Shown here one piece after another: positions 37,064-49,500 of a stretch of 64,000 nt of DNA. The DNA comes from Gossypium raimondii. Its lineage: Eukaryota > Streptophyta > Magnoliopsida > Malvales > Malvaceae. The stretch spans positions 930,001-994,000 of the forward strand of contig NC_068569.1 of NCBI RefSeq assembly GCF_025698545.1, given 5' to 3'. Position 1 is the stretch's first letter; every line of letters begins with the position of its first letter. The translations under genes were made by a program, and so were the position numbers. Below the pieces are notes generated by a model that did no database searches, was not told the origin of the DNA, and was given only the letters and a program-made list of their open reading frames with translations.

Positions 37064-38096
37064 TGTTCTTTTATCCCCTTCACAATTTAATTCAAATCCT
37101 AAAAATCATCAAAATCTTTTAACAAATTTAACAAAAACCAACCTTTTTTAAAATCAAAATCCTGCAAAGCAAGATCTATTTAAGTGTTCCGAAATCGGAA
37201 CATGAAAAATGGAGAATTTGACTGCAGAAAGCATTAACATTGTCGAATCAAATACTCACGTTATTAAACAAAGAAAAGAAAGAAAAGAGAGAGAGAGAAT
37301 GGTGGAAGGGGTGGAAGCGATTGGTGTTTCTCTCAAAGGGTGAATGTGCCTGCATTTATTTGGTTAAAATTTAAGACCGTGTTTGTGGGAAGACTCCAGT
37401 CCTACAACACAACAAAATACTAACGGAAATTAAAACCAACGTCAGTCAAATTGCTGTTTGGTTGGTCTTAAAAAGTATACATATGCATAATCTATCGTAC
37501 TACTTTTTGATGAAATGAAGTTCCTTTCCCAACCCAAAAAAATATAGATAAACTACATTCAAAATCATTGATGTATAATTTTTTCGATTCCCATAGTTTA
37601 TATCAATTGAATTTTTTTTTTCTCTTTTGTAATTTAAATTTTTTTCGTGAAGTAATTTTAAATATCACAAAATTGCGAACAAAAATTTAAATAATTTTTT
37701 CTTTGATCTCTGACATTGACTATGAGATCAGTTTGGATCCAAAATATGTTTTTCTACTTGTTAATAGGTATTAATCTACCGTAGTGATCGTCGTTTGGAT
37801 AAAAGATTTTAGTGACTTAAAAGAAATTTTTGAATAATTCAATGACTTAAATAAAAATTTTAAATAATCAAATGATTATTTTGTAAATTTTATAGTTAAA
37901 CAACCAAAACGAACTAATAATTCAGTGATCTTAAATATAATTTATCCTAAAAATATTTATTTTTATTTTTAAATTAATTTTTTTTTGCTGTTGGTAGGAA
38001 ATCGTGGTTTGCATTATGCAATAAAATGTGCGGCATAAATACAAATGTAAAGCTTTAACTGAAGGGAGTGTTTGAATGCAGCTGCACAATGGGAGA

Positions 38097-38131
<35 letters not shown>
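38097..38131. repeat. ATT trinucleotide microsatellite
   Basis: About eleven uninterrupted ATT units. A shorter ATT run lies in the DnaJ second intron at about 34972-34993. Confidence 0.95.
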
Positions 38132-38133
<2 letters not shown>

Positions 38134-38847
38134 CGAAGAGGCAGCCAGCGCCAACGGAATTGAACCTTCGTTTGCCGTTTTTCAAGGGCTACTCAAAGCC
38201 AGACTGAAGATTTGAAAAGTGGAAAACGTTGTTGTCAAATGCCAACTTGACAATAAAAATTTTCCCTTTAATTAGTAGTACTCTTAATCGGATTTTTCGT
38301 AAAAGATTTTGATATCGATTACTTGTAAATAAAGAAAAATGAATAAATTCACCAAAAAAAAGAAAAAGAAAAACGAATAATCCATATTTCATTATGTTAG
38401 GTATCTTAATTAAATTATTATCCGATTCGAGTAGAAATAATTAACATTTATGAGATAGCAAGTATTATCAAAGAAGATTGACTATTAAATCATAAGAGTT
38501 GAATTCTGTTAATTTGCTATAAAAGTATAGTGTTACTTAAAAAGTTGATGCATTTTGTATCACATGAGATGCTGATAATATTTTCATTTCTCAAGATTTG
38601 ACATAATAATCAATGCCATTAACATTGAAACCGGAATCTGGATTTGAAACTTCTATTTGAATTAGACTTACATTTCCAAGTAAGCTTAACTTGAAGCTCA
38701 AGTAAATGTCACATAACAGAGTATTTGTTGAATATATATTAAAGTATCACAAAGATAATTATATTAAAAGTAAGGTTGTATTTTGTTTTTTTATTAATAA
38801 ACAAATTAATTAATTAATTCTTGTATGTTACATTTGATAATAAATAA

Positions 38848-39514
38848 ATATATGCATGAATGGGGTGAAATTTATTAAATTTCATTTATTGAAGGTGTCA
38901 ATTTTCAAGTGTAGAAAATCAGTCGACTTGCCACTACTTTTTGTATGGGATACATGTATTTCTAGATTGAGATATTTTCATAGCGTTCGAAAACCTATCT
39001 CTTAGGTTTGAAACATATTGTGAGTTATTCGATTTCAAGTTTGGGAGCTCCAATTATGACTGTTTTAGTGAAAACCGTACAAGAGGAATTTCTAGACAAG
39101 ATTTTTACAAAAATTACGACTTTCGAGCTTTTAATTCGAGTTTAAATCATATTAGATTCTATTTTTTAGGCATAGTTTTTATTAGATATGAGTTCAATAT
39201 TATATTTAGGAGTTTTATGTTTCTTAGTCAAAAAGAAAATTTAGGCATAATTTTGTAGGGTTCTATTCGGTGATATGAGTTCTATTTTTTAGGCATAATT
39301 TTTATCATATATGAGTTTCAATATATTTGAGAGTTCAAGTGAGTCAAAGTGTATATCGAAGTTAAGAGATCTCCAAACGCTATAAAAATATTTCAATCCA
39401 AGAATGTTTGATCCTATCCAAAAAGTCGTTGCAAGTCGACTGATTTTCCAAATTTGAAAATTGATAGCTTCGGTGAATAATATTTAATAAATTTCACCTC
39501 ATTTGTGCATATAT
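38848..39514. mobile_element. Fold-back element with about 150 bp imperfect terminal inverted repeats
   Basis: The left arm (ATATATGCATGAATGG, GGTGAAATTTATTAAAT, AAAATCAGTCGACTTGC, then GAGATATTTTCATAGCGTT) is repeated in reverse complement at the right end (39514 back to about 39365). The arms are about 150 bp and roughly 80 percent alike by eye. No coding sequence lies between. Long inverted ends suggest a non-autonomous Mutator-like element. No clear target duplication was found. Confidence 0.78.
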
Positions 39515-40110
39515 CACAAACTATGTAAAAAGATCAATTGTTAACAATAAAAATAATCAGACAATTACATGTAATTAACCATGTGTACCTCATGCCGACA
39601 TATAAAGACCGTTTTAACTATAAAAATGGATGAAATTTTTAGCAAAAAGATTAGTTTGCTCTTTGATGTTACGTACACGAACTAATTTGCCCGTACTTTT
39701 AGTAGGGAGCAAAATACAATCTTACTCTTAATATAAGTTATTATATAGAGAAAATACTCTTCCATCGCCAAACAAATGTAGAAAAAGTTGAGCGACCAAG
39801 ATGTGACCCCAACAGCTAAAGCTATCAAAAGATGGTTAAGACCTAAATCATAATAATACACCACCATCAACAAATGTGAATCATTTTTCATTTCTGATGA
39901 AAACTATGATTTGATTTGCATGTAAACTGCCACTTTCACCAAACAAATGTTACAGCATACAACTATACATCCAATGTTAAACCCTTCAAGTGTTAAAAGC
40001 AAAGTACTACATTTCTCAACCTTGAAGAAGAACCCTACTTGTGTACACTTCTTATCCACTGAGACATACAACTAAAACTAGAAACACTGAAACCCCTTTG
40101 ATTATGTCAG

Positions 40111-41462
40111 TCAGGAGGTAACAGCTGATTCTGTAGAGCCTGATGAAGACGCGCCGGTTTCACTTGCCACATTCTTCAGTTTAAGAGTACCACAGTTTGC
40201 TGAAGAGATAGATTCAGAGATATCACCGATATCCAATGTGTCGGGAAGAGTGTCAGAGGACTCAACAGTGTACATCTAACAAAGAGAACTATCCAGTGTA
40301 CATGAATACCGAAATAAGGGCAAAAGGGTGCATTTTTTAATCCCAACCATAAACTAATTCAAGAATCAAAATCACAAATACTCCAGAAATCACTTCCAAT
40401 GAAACCAAAGAAAGAACTTGTCGTACAATGAGTAAACAAGAAGCAAGCAGCATGAGGAAAACATCCTATCCCCAGTATTCAAATTAGCATACATTATTAA
40501 TGGCATTATAGAATAGGTAAATTTCCAAACAAATTTATATGAACAAGATAACACTAATATACAACCCTCAGTTATAATATATTCAACTGAAAGTGAGGTG
40601 AATAAAAACAAATAAAAGCATCTGAAGGTATACGATCCATAAGAACAAAATATGTAGGGAAATCATTGACATAAATCAATGTATAAAATCATATGAAAGT
40701 TCAAAAGGTGGGAGACAAAAACAGGTGGAAAAATCTCTATCATTTGCACAGGGAGGATTATAACAAATGAAGAAAAACCATGGTTATGCTGAAATAGGCT
40801 TGAATGCAGACTAACATCCTTAACTCTTTGATGTCATACAGTTAAAAACAAGTGAAATATGTTACCCACAACATCAGAAAATTATTCATAAATTCAATTA
40901 CTTCACTACTAGCACTTTCATAGAGGGACATTTGGAAATCTGCAGGATGGAACAGCAAGAGGAGCTAATAATACAGGAAACACTCGAGATGAAAATAATA
41001 TAGAAAACGAATCCAGCAAGACCACTCAGACAATCAAGTTATATAAATTATAAAATAAAGATAGGCAAAATTTACCTCAAGTTGGTTCAGCATGTCAATA
41101 GTGGCTTCTAAGTCTCCATTATTAGCCATGTAGACATCCAGAACAGAGTCATTGGACAAACCGGGGAACATCATGCGAAGATACTGCAAATCCATGTCGA
41201 ATTCCTCATCCATAATCTGCTCGCCACTCATTTCACCCTGATTTTGCATCAAAGAACCATGACCAGGGTCGCTTTTCAATGCAACCGGGTGGTTTCCAAT
41301 TCCAGGGATTGCAGATTCAAGTGAAGCATTGCTACGTGAGAAAGGATCAAACCAAGCAGACTCATTTCCAGCCTTAATATCTTTAGCTATGGAACCCTCC
41401 CTTTTGGCAAGTGGTATGTATGAGGCTGCATAGGGATTCAACGAAGAAACCTCTGGCTTCAT
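40111..41462 (-). CDS. CID5: PAM2 plus CUE domain protein, CID5/CID6 type, 183 aa
   Basis: Two coding exons, 41462-41076 and 40275-40111, give 183 aa. Residues 6-20 (SSLNPYAASYIPLAKR) are a PAM2 motif, which binds the MLLE domain of poly(A)-binding protein. Residues about 87-129 (DLQYLRMMFPGLSNDSVLDVYMANNGDLEATIDMLNQLE-like) form a CUE domain with the MFP and leucine positions that bind ubiquitin. The tail is Ser/Thr-rich. The architecture is that of Arabidopsis CID5 (IPD1, reported to affect ploidy in darkness) and CID6. A 5'-leader intron probably runs from about 42172 to 41480. It is cytosolic by expectation and is followed upstream, on the same strand, by TIC236. CID5 versus CID6 orthology is not resolved. 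Confidence 0.88.
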
Positions 41463-42216
41463 TCTCTTTGCTGGAGAAGAATACTAATCATTTTAGCCCC
41501 CCATAACATAAAAACACAAATTAAATTAGATTACTAGGCAAAATCATTCATTTTTTAAAAGAACAACCCAGAAAAATGAAAATCTAATAGCAAAAACAAC
41601 ATACTGAACGAAAATGAATATGAGCAAGTCTAATCCTAACAAGATAAAAACACACACAAAGAAAAAGAAAAAAATGATTGTAAATTGGAATAAACTGTGA
41701 CTTTTCTTGCATTGATAGGATCATTCTGGATTTCTGTTTAACATGCAACTAAGCATCGAAAACCTGTCACGCAATTAGAACAAAATAAACTCCATGTACA
41801 CAAGTTGATGTTCTTCAAATAATCATAACAATAATCATCTAATAACGAAGTAGATAACTCAATTATTCAAAAAGAATTAAGAAGTGGAAAATTACCAATC
41901 ACAAGGTGGAAAAAATACTTAAATTCGTGGAATGTTTTAAATTGAATTTTATCAAGAAAGTAAGGAAAATTCCCTTTAAACTTTCAGGTCTTTGATTCCA
42001 TGAGGGCCGTAAAGATCAACCAATGAGAAAACAACCAAAATCAAAAGTAAGAAATTTTTACCGAAAATTAAAGCAAAAACTCCAGCAAAAGAGAAGAAGA
42101 AACAAAAGATTCCGTGTTTCGATGAAGTTTATATGATCAGAAAACGAAAAGCTAATTTGAAACGGAAATTACCAGGATACACTAAGCGGTTGAAGATCGT
42201 TTGAAAAAGAAAAGGA

Positions 42217-42224
42217 TTTGGCGC
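42217..42224 (-). promoter_or_regulatory. E2F-type site at the CID gene promoter
   Basis: TTTGGCGC on the plus strand (GCGCCAAA on the minus) matches the plant E2F consensus TTTSSCGC exactly. It lies about 45 bases upstream of the probable leader donor (42172), so close to the transcription start. The match is eight bases, so chance is possible, but the surroundings are AT-rich. Confidence 0.5.
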
Positions 42225-42424
42225 GACTTGCGATTAAAATCAAGTATTTAAATAATTAGATTGTTTTCTTTAAAGTAAATAATTGATTGTTATTTATTTA
42301 TTTTTATAGCTTTTCTTTTATTAGAATAGTAAACAATCATTTTTTCTTTCATTATGACAAAATAGTTATTTCATTCTTTTTTACTAGAATGGAGCATTAA
42401 TTATGTGATGAAACATGAAATATA

Positions 42425-42815
42425 TTTATCATAAAAGAAAAATAGGACAAAGCTCCTTGTACAAAAAGTTAGATTGCATTTTATGCTCTCTATTAAAAGA
42501 ATAGCAAATTAGTCCCTATACACTAAATTAAAGTACAAATTGATCATTCTGTTAAAAATTCCCTACTTCTACGGTTAAGAATCGGTCCTTGTTTCTATCA
42601 AAAAAGAATTGATCCTTATATATCAGAAAGAGGTACACGTGACACGCAACGGGTAAATATTTGATTATTCTGTCAGCCATGTTGGTTTTTAACGGTAGAA
42701 ATGAATAAAATTTTTAACAATACTCTTTAATCTAACGAACATGATTAATTTACCCATTTTTTATAGTAGAGAAACAAAAAAGCAAAAAGAACTGTACTCA
42801 AAATAGACAAATTAT
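42425..42815. mobile_element. Fold-back MITE between the CID gene and TIC236
   Basis: Left arm (about 42470-42580) with AATTAGTCCCTATACACTAA, ATTAAAG and TGTTAAAAATT is mirrored on the minus strand from 42790 to 42683 (AATTAATCATGTTCG, ATTAAAGAG, TGTTAAAAATTTTATTCATT, CTACCGTTAAAAA). The arms are imperfect, about 70-75 percent by eye. This is the style of short non-autonomous fold-back elements common in cotton. The ends are approximate. Confidence 0.6.
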
Positions 42816-43501
42816 TTGATTAGTAATTAAAAAATTCAATTAACTAAAATTCAATAATTTAATTTCTTAAACTCTTTTATAAACAATTTTAAAATTTATT
42901 TGATAGAATTTTTCAATACAAATTGCGATCTTTCAAGTTAGATATAAAATTTTTATGACCAACTCGAACTTGATATAATATTTATTTTTAAAATTTATAA
43001 CATTTATATTAAACGATATGATTTATTTCAAAGACTTTATATGTATATGAGAATTTTACAAAAAAAAAGCAAAAATAAAATTTTTACTGATTTAAAGTTT
43101 ACATTTATCAAATAGTACAAATTAAATAGATAAAAATTAATCTGTAATGGAATGGGAGTAGTTACATTTAAAAACGAAATACCATTGATTTTCCACTTGA
43201 AGAAACTATGGTATTCTATATTATACATACATCTGTACAAAGATGAAAGATAAAACATAAGCAAGTTCATGGAATTTTCCCAGCAAAGAATAAGTAACAA
43301 AAAAACCTACCTTTATTTTGGCCAAAAAAAAAAACCTACCTCTACATTTTAATGACAAAAACTACTACCCTTTCCTTACACCTCTTTTGTTCTCCTTTCA
43401 ACTTCAAAGGTAGGCAACTTTTACCCATACAGGCCCAGTTTTAGCTGGCCGGTGGCAGATAGCAGGTTTGGCAAAAAAAGAGAGAAAAGCACGATCATGG
43501 G

Positions 43502-46500
43502 TTAGTCTTGCGAGGTAGCAGAATACTCGAAAAGAAGGCGTTTGGAAGGAGCAGATTGTAGGAGCACACGTAGCCGACTTGTAAGCTGGTAAATCAAGGT
43601 CCATTGCATAGCCATCTCTGAATCTTTCAGCTGCCTAACTATGGAGGCCTATAAGAGAGACGGATGAAAATATTAGAAAACAAAATTCAACAATGGTTAA
43701 TGGCTTTATGTAAACCTATTGAGCCACATCCAAGTCATTAATAAACACAACCAAAGCACCCAAAAGCTGTTCACAATAGTGTTATGGCCACCTTCTTATC
43801 CATGCATTGATTCACTTGAAAGAAGGAAGAGCTCCTTCAGTAATATTGACTTGTGGGGAAAAGATAATCAAGGATGATGGAATGTTATTTACCTGCAGAC
43901 GTTTACCAAGCTGGACTTCAACTTCTGTACCGAAAGATATATTACTGGCTAAAGATTTGAGAGGATCAGCCGTAGGATCAACAGAGAGCAGACTAGGGAT
44001 TTGTGGGGCATACACTAGCCTCCATCTGGCCTGACCAAACTCCCCCTTTCCTTCAATTCTTGGCATCAGTGTCTCAAGTGTTGCAGTAGCAAGCTTTTTA
44101 AACGCTAGTTGGCCATCACCTTCCAATATGGACTCAGCCAATTGACTCTCAAATACTCTAGCAGCCTGTGCACAAGGGGAAATTCACAACAAACCGCTAT
44201 AGTGCATGAGATGACTTTTTTTTAAAATATGAATTTGGTAACTGTAAACAAGATGTTTAACTACATTAAAACCTAGAGCAAAAGTTTTTCACATATCCAG
44301 GCCAACCTTATGCATTCCCTACTACACTGGACGACTACATTGTTAGACCGATGGAGCACCATTGGCAAAAAGTAAACTATATGATAGATTCAACTTTCTC
44401 ATTCCATATCAAGCAAATTTGCACAGCATGGGGAAGAAAGATATTTCAGTTTCTGAATGGTCTAACTTTATCCTTCCTTAACACACAGGCTAATTCATTG
44501 TATAAAGCAAAAACAAGAAATTATTTGATCATCATTAACGAATAATAATTCATTAAATGACACCATAAGAAGCAACCCTGGTACAAGAGGTTTTAACCTA
44601 GTTCCTTAGGTTAGAAGTGGGGCAAATGGTTACAGATCATGTTATAAAAGAAAGATCATTTCAGGGGACCCAGTGGAAACACAAAAATGACACACTGTAA
44701 GAGTATCAGTTATTGTACTACCTCAGTGGTTGAGAGAACATCCTGCTCCACTGAACGTGTTGAGGTCACCACCAACTTGTCCTGCCAATTGCTGGCTCGA
44801 CTTTGAATCCTGAATTGCCATTCTGATCCAACCAAAGCTAAGTCCAGCATTGGATCTAAACCATACTCAGGTTCAAATTTTGCTAGGTTTAGATGTTCCC
44901 GCTTAAGCCTCACCTGCATTTACAGAAGTCCACATCAACGTATTAAAAAAAAACACCAGTCCACCAGGAAAAAAAAATCAGAGGAAGGAAATTTAAAGAA
45001 GAGTAATGTAGAACGCATAGGAGATCTTACTTGAGTTGCAACAAGATTCACATCACCATTCTCAAATGTTAAAATGCCCTTGGGTTTAATCCATTTGGGA
45101 TGAGCTTGGCCATTCAACTCGAGTTCCCCACTAACAGCAAAGTTTAGAATCAAAGGATAAACTATCCTCAGTTCTGGTCCTAAAACAAGCTTCAAATCAC
45201 TAAGGCGGACATCAAGACTTGGTTTAATGTTTACTTGTTCCATCTCCTTCTCTACGTCAGCTGATTTAGCTGCACAAAACAATAAATGGTTAACTTGGAT
45301 GATCAGAAACAAATAATACAGACAAATTGACATGCAGCCATAGATAAAAGGCAGTACTTTCAAAGAAATTTAGTAAACATAAACTGGTATATCCTTCATT
45401 TCAGGAAATTGATATTATTTCTTATTCTCTTTAACAAAAAAGCTTCACCTCCTCATTAACCACCTAATTTGTGCAGAAAATAAGAACAAAAGCTAAAGAT
45501 AAGTTTAAGTTCAATAGAATCGAAAAGTAAGACATCCTAGTTTTATAAATGAATAGACCAGAACATATACTTATCAGTTACATGAAATTTCACCCATCAA
45601 AAATTTCTTAAATCACTAAAAATTTTATTTTTGTTTTTCTTTCATTTCTTGTTGCAATCAAAGTATCCTATCTCTTAAATTTTGGCATCCATTTGAGGTT
45701 TCTAATTATTGAAACACAAGAGGTAAATACAGTATAAGAGATTTTGCCTTGAATCTCTTTCAAGTTATTGAAGAACCTAACTGAAGGCAAAGGTCACCAT
45801 TTTCTATTCTGATTTAGAGATTTGTTTAGCTTAAGACTGATAATCTCACAAGTATTATTGGGTGATAAATGCAACATCAACTAATAGATGCCCAGAGAAG
45901 TCTTTAAGGCAATGCACTAAATAAGACTATTTTCTAGATTATTCTTGAAGTCTTATCCAGTTCTTGAAAAGGAAACATTTCAAAAACATTTACGGAAAAT
46001 GTCCAGCGTTTTAAAATCATGTAAAAAGTAGATTTGATTTTTGTTGCAGTATCCAATGTGTGCTAGTGAAAACGTGACAGCATCAGAATGAAAATTATCA
46101 AATAACGTATACTACCAGAGAGTAGGGGGAGTTTGGTTCTTGAAAATGCAGGTTCAGAACCGAAAAACCGTGAGACATATCTGGAAGCAACTGCTTGATT
46201 GATTCCAGCACCTGGAAGCCTGGACTGGTTTGATGTCAACCTATTAAAAGGTGCAGGTCCACTACCCTTATCATGAGGCAAATATGCCTCTCCATGGCTC
46301 AATTTAATATTCCCTGAGATGTTTGGCTGCAGTATTGAACCAGTAATCTGCAACTGAGTGTCAACCTGCCCACTGAATTCAGCAAGATGTCAGTTCTCCA
46401 CAATTAACATGTAAAGGAATTAAACCAATGACTGCTAATAAAAACTTTTTTTTCTTTGTGGAGGGGGGGGGGGAGAAGAGTAGGCAAATGCCAGATTATG

Positions 46501-49500
46501 AGTGAGTACGGACTGGTTTGGATTGGAGGGAATAAGTTGGTTTGACCTTCTAACTATGCAAATTAAAACATGATAAAGGAAAAGAGTTCATCCCAAAGTT
46601 CAGAGAGGCTGCAGCTAAGGGATCTGATCCATTTCAATTCAATCTTTCCTCACTGGTTAAATTGCAAAGAACCAACTAAGAAAAAAGTTAATACGAAATT
46701 GAACCACTACATAAAATGAGATGAAGATAACTCCACTATTTATATTGAGAGAAAAATGATTAAGCGTAGGGACATTCCAAACAAAGATGAATTCACCTCA
46801 GAATGTTCTTTGCCCGTACTTCAAGAAATTCACATTTCAAGTCAACTTTATCACCCAGGGATGCCTCACTTGTTCTAAGTGGCAAATTCCCTTTTACAAA
46901 CAGCTTTCCCCTTCTGCTTACCCTGCTCTCCAACATTGCAATGCATAGTTTATTTGATTCCACATTTACAGTGCCACCAATGTTTGTAAGTGGTTTTCTA
47001 AGTACTGGTGAATATATAGATGCCCTGTGGAATGATGCAGATCCATCAACCACAGGTTGTTCAACTGTGCCTCTAACCTGGGTATTAAAAGACATAAAAA
47101 TTTGAAAGTTAGTGCTAAACAACTCTTGCCTATTTAAGCAAATTCTTTACCGTAAGTAATTAGATAATAAGTAACCTTCTTCAGCCAACCCACCTGAAGC
47201 GTGATATCAGCATTGCCGTTAACCCAGTTTGCGTAAGGAGATAATGCTGTCAACAGCATCATGCCCCCATCCTTTATATCAGCATCAATTCTAACTTCTC
47301 CTGCATCTAAGATGTTCCAGTCTAAGCCTTTGAGGCTTTCTGCTAATTGAGCATCCCAACCTTCTTCTGTTCTCTCTCTAAAGGTTTTCTTCTCACTAGC
47401 TTTATCAGTTGACTCCTTATCCCTTTCCTTCAACCAGCCAGGGACCAAGGGTGTCCTGCTTTGTTCTGTTTCAGTTTTTTCTTCCTCAGACATGCTATTC
47501 TGGACAAAAGTAACAGGCACACTTCCCTGTATGTGTACATGACCATTCTGGATGATTGGTTCAAATTTGGCATTAAAAAGAAAACGGCTGTTTGAGGTTA
47601 GTGAAGCAACAACTTCAGCTCGCCCAAGATCAGTGCCTCCAACAGTACCATCCAGGAGCCTGATTTGCACATCGCATTCTGGTTTTGCAAGACTTCCTCT
47701 GAGGTCGCCTTCCATATATAATATACCTTTAATTCGAGCCAGCAATTGTCGCAAGGAATGAATAGCTTCAGTGGCAGATGATTCAATAATCTGCACTAGA
47801 GTAGGAACTAGACTAACTGGAAAATTCAGAACGGCAAAATGGAGATTGGTTTTTGGCCCCAACAAAGTCCCATCAGCATGGATTGTTGCATCATCCTTCT
47901 GGATAAAAATTTTCTCAAGTCGAAAACCATCATCGTTACTGTATGCACCCACAGCCACAACATGTTGGGTGTTATAGCTTCCCCACTCCCAATCCTCTCC
48001 ATGAAAGTCAAATTCTGCCTGAAAAATATTTACAAGAACCACTATGTCACAAGGAAGTATACTGCATGGTAAAAAGTTACTTGAAATGATAAAATGACAA
48101 TCTTTTTCTCCCAAATAAACGCAAATGGAATTAAAGTATATATACAAGCACCCGTATGAACTATGAACTTCAGGATACAATATGAGAGAAACAGAGGGTC
48201 CTCGTAGGAGCCTAGATGATAGATCTCCAAAACAGCAGCATAAATTAAAACAATGGACTCCTTAAGAAGGGTCTGGCTCCCCTCCATCATTTTTCTAGTA
48301 CAAATTTAATCGCCTTTAAACAAGTATGGCTTCTAGAATTCCTGGGTTCATCACAGACATGTGAATGTTAATGAGCTAGGTTCCATCCAACATGTTCATC
48401 TATGTCCACATAACAGTGAACATCAAATTCACAATTCATAAAGATTGGTATAATTCTGAGCTTGACTGTCTGCCAGTTGCTTTAGGAGTGAGTGGCATAA
48501 CATTAACAAATGCACTACCAATGTTCATATTTTATAATTCCTAAGGTTGAAATAAAACAGGCTTTAACTCCAGATTTTAGTGAATGGTAATGAACAAATA
48601 TAAATTTGCTATAATAAATATATAATAAATACTTTACATATGACCAATCCAATTTCATTATGCACAGCAGCAAGAAATCTCGACCTTTTATACACTGATT
48701 TCTGCACCCCCGTCAATCACATGAATATTTGACAAACAATAATTTTAAAAGTTTATTCATGTTAAGCCCGTGAAAAATCATACCATTGTGTCTCCGTTGC
48801 CTCCACCACTTGCATCAAGAGAACCATGCCATCGACCCTTAAGTTCTGCTAAACCCGGGAGACTTAGGTCTTCAAGAACAACATCATCTGATGCAGTATA
48901 ATGACCATGAATGACCTAAAAGTTCACAGAGAGGATAGAAGCACAGAAAAGTTTAAGAATGGATTTTGCAGTGTTTTGAATGCAGTTCATGTCATAGATC
49001 AGGTATTGACCAGGTACCTCAAGTAAGTCTTGAAGACTCTCAGCATACAATCCCGCTGACTGCAAACTTTGAACAAAAAAATCCTGCAGGTAGCATGGAG
49101 AAACATGCACAGTCAAAAAGATTTTAACTGAAAGAAAAAGATACTGGAGAGATCTCCATGATTCAAAGAAAACAACTTAAAACAGGAAACTTCAATGTAG
49201 AGCATTCCCTCACTCTAGTCATATGATATAGCCCAATAGAACATCAATTTTACAGTAAGAGCATTTCAATATCAAAACCATCTGATTCTCGTTTTACATT
49301 TTGGAAGAATTTGGCTAGGAAGAAGTGCATACAGTTCATAAGAATAAAATCTCTATCATGCAACTAACAAAATGCTTCCTGAAAATAGTTGTGGTAACTT
49401 CTCAGAAGTGGCTATGATGCAATGACAATATTCAATCCATTTATGTAAATAAATCCAAAAAACAACCTTTGATCTAAACCGAACAGCAGGATCTGTACTT

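Larger units (their letters stand above)
37064..40110. other. Intergenic region upstream of DnaJ and downstream of the CID gene
   Basis: Three kilobases holding the DnaJ promoter side (about 37070-37400), a TTA microsatellite at 38097-38131, the fold-back element at 38848-39514 and otherwise AT-rich sequence. No gene is supported. Confidence 0.6.

Noticed and set aside
37260..37540. Heat-shock elements upstream of the DnaJ gene
   Set aside because: GAA and TTC pieces occur but never with the required two-base spacing in three units.
43404..43604. Minus-strand frame overlapping the last TIC236 exon
   Set aside because: The TIC236 frame itself continues to TAA at 43502 with a proper acceptor; this one is an alternate frame.
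47552..48072. Plus-strand frames opposite the large TIC236 exon 17
   Set aside because: Shadows of a long conserved coding exon on the other strand.
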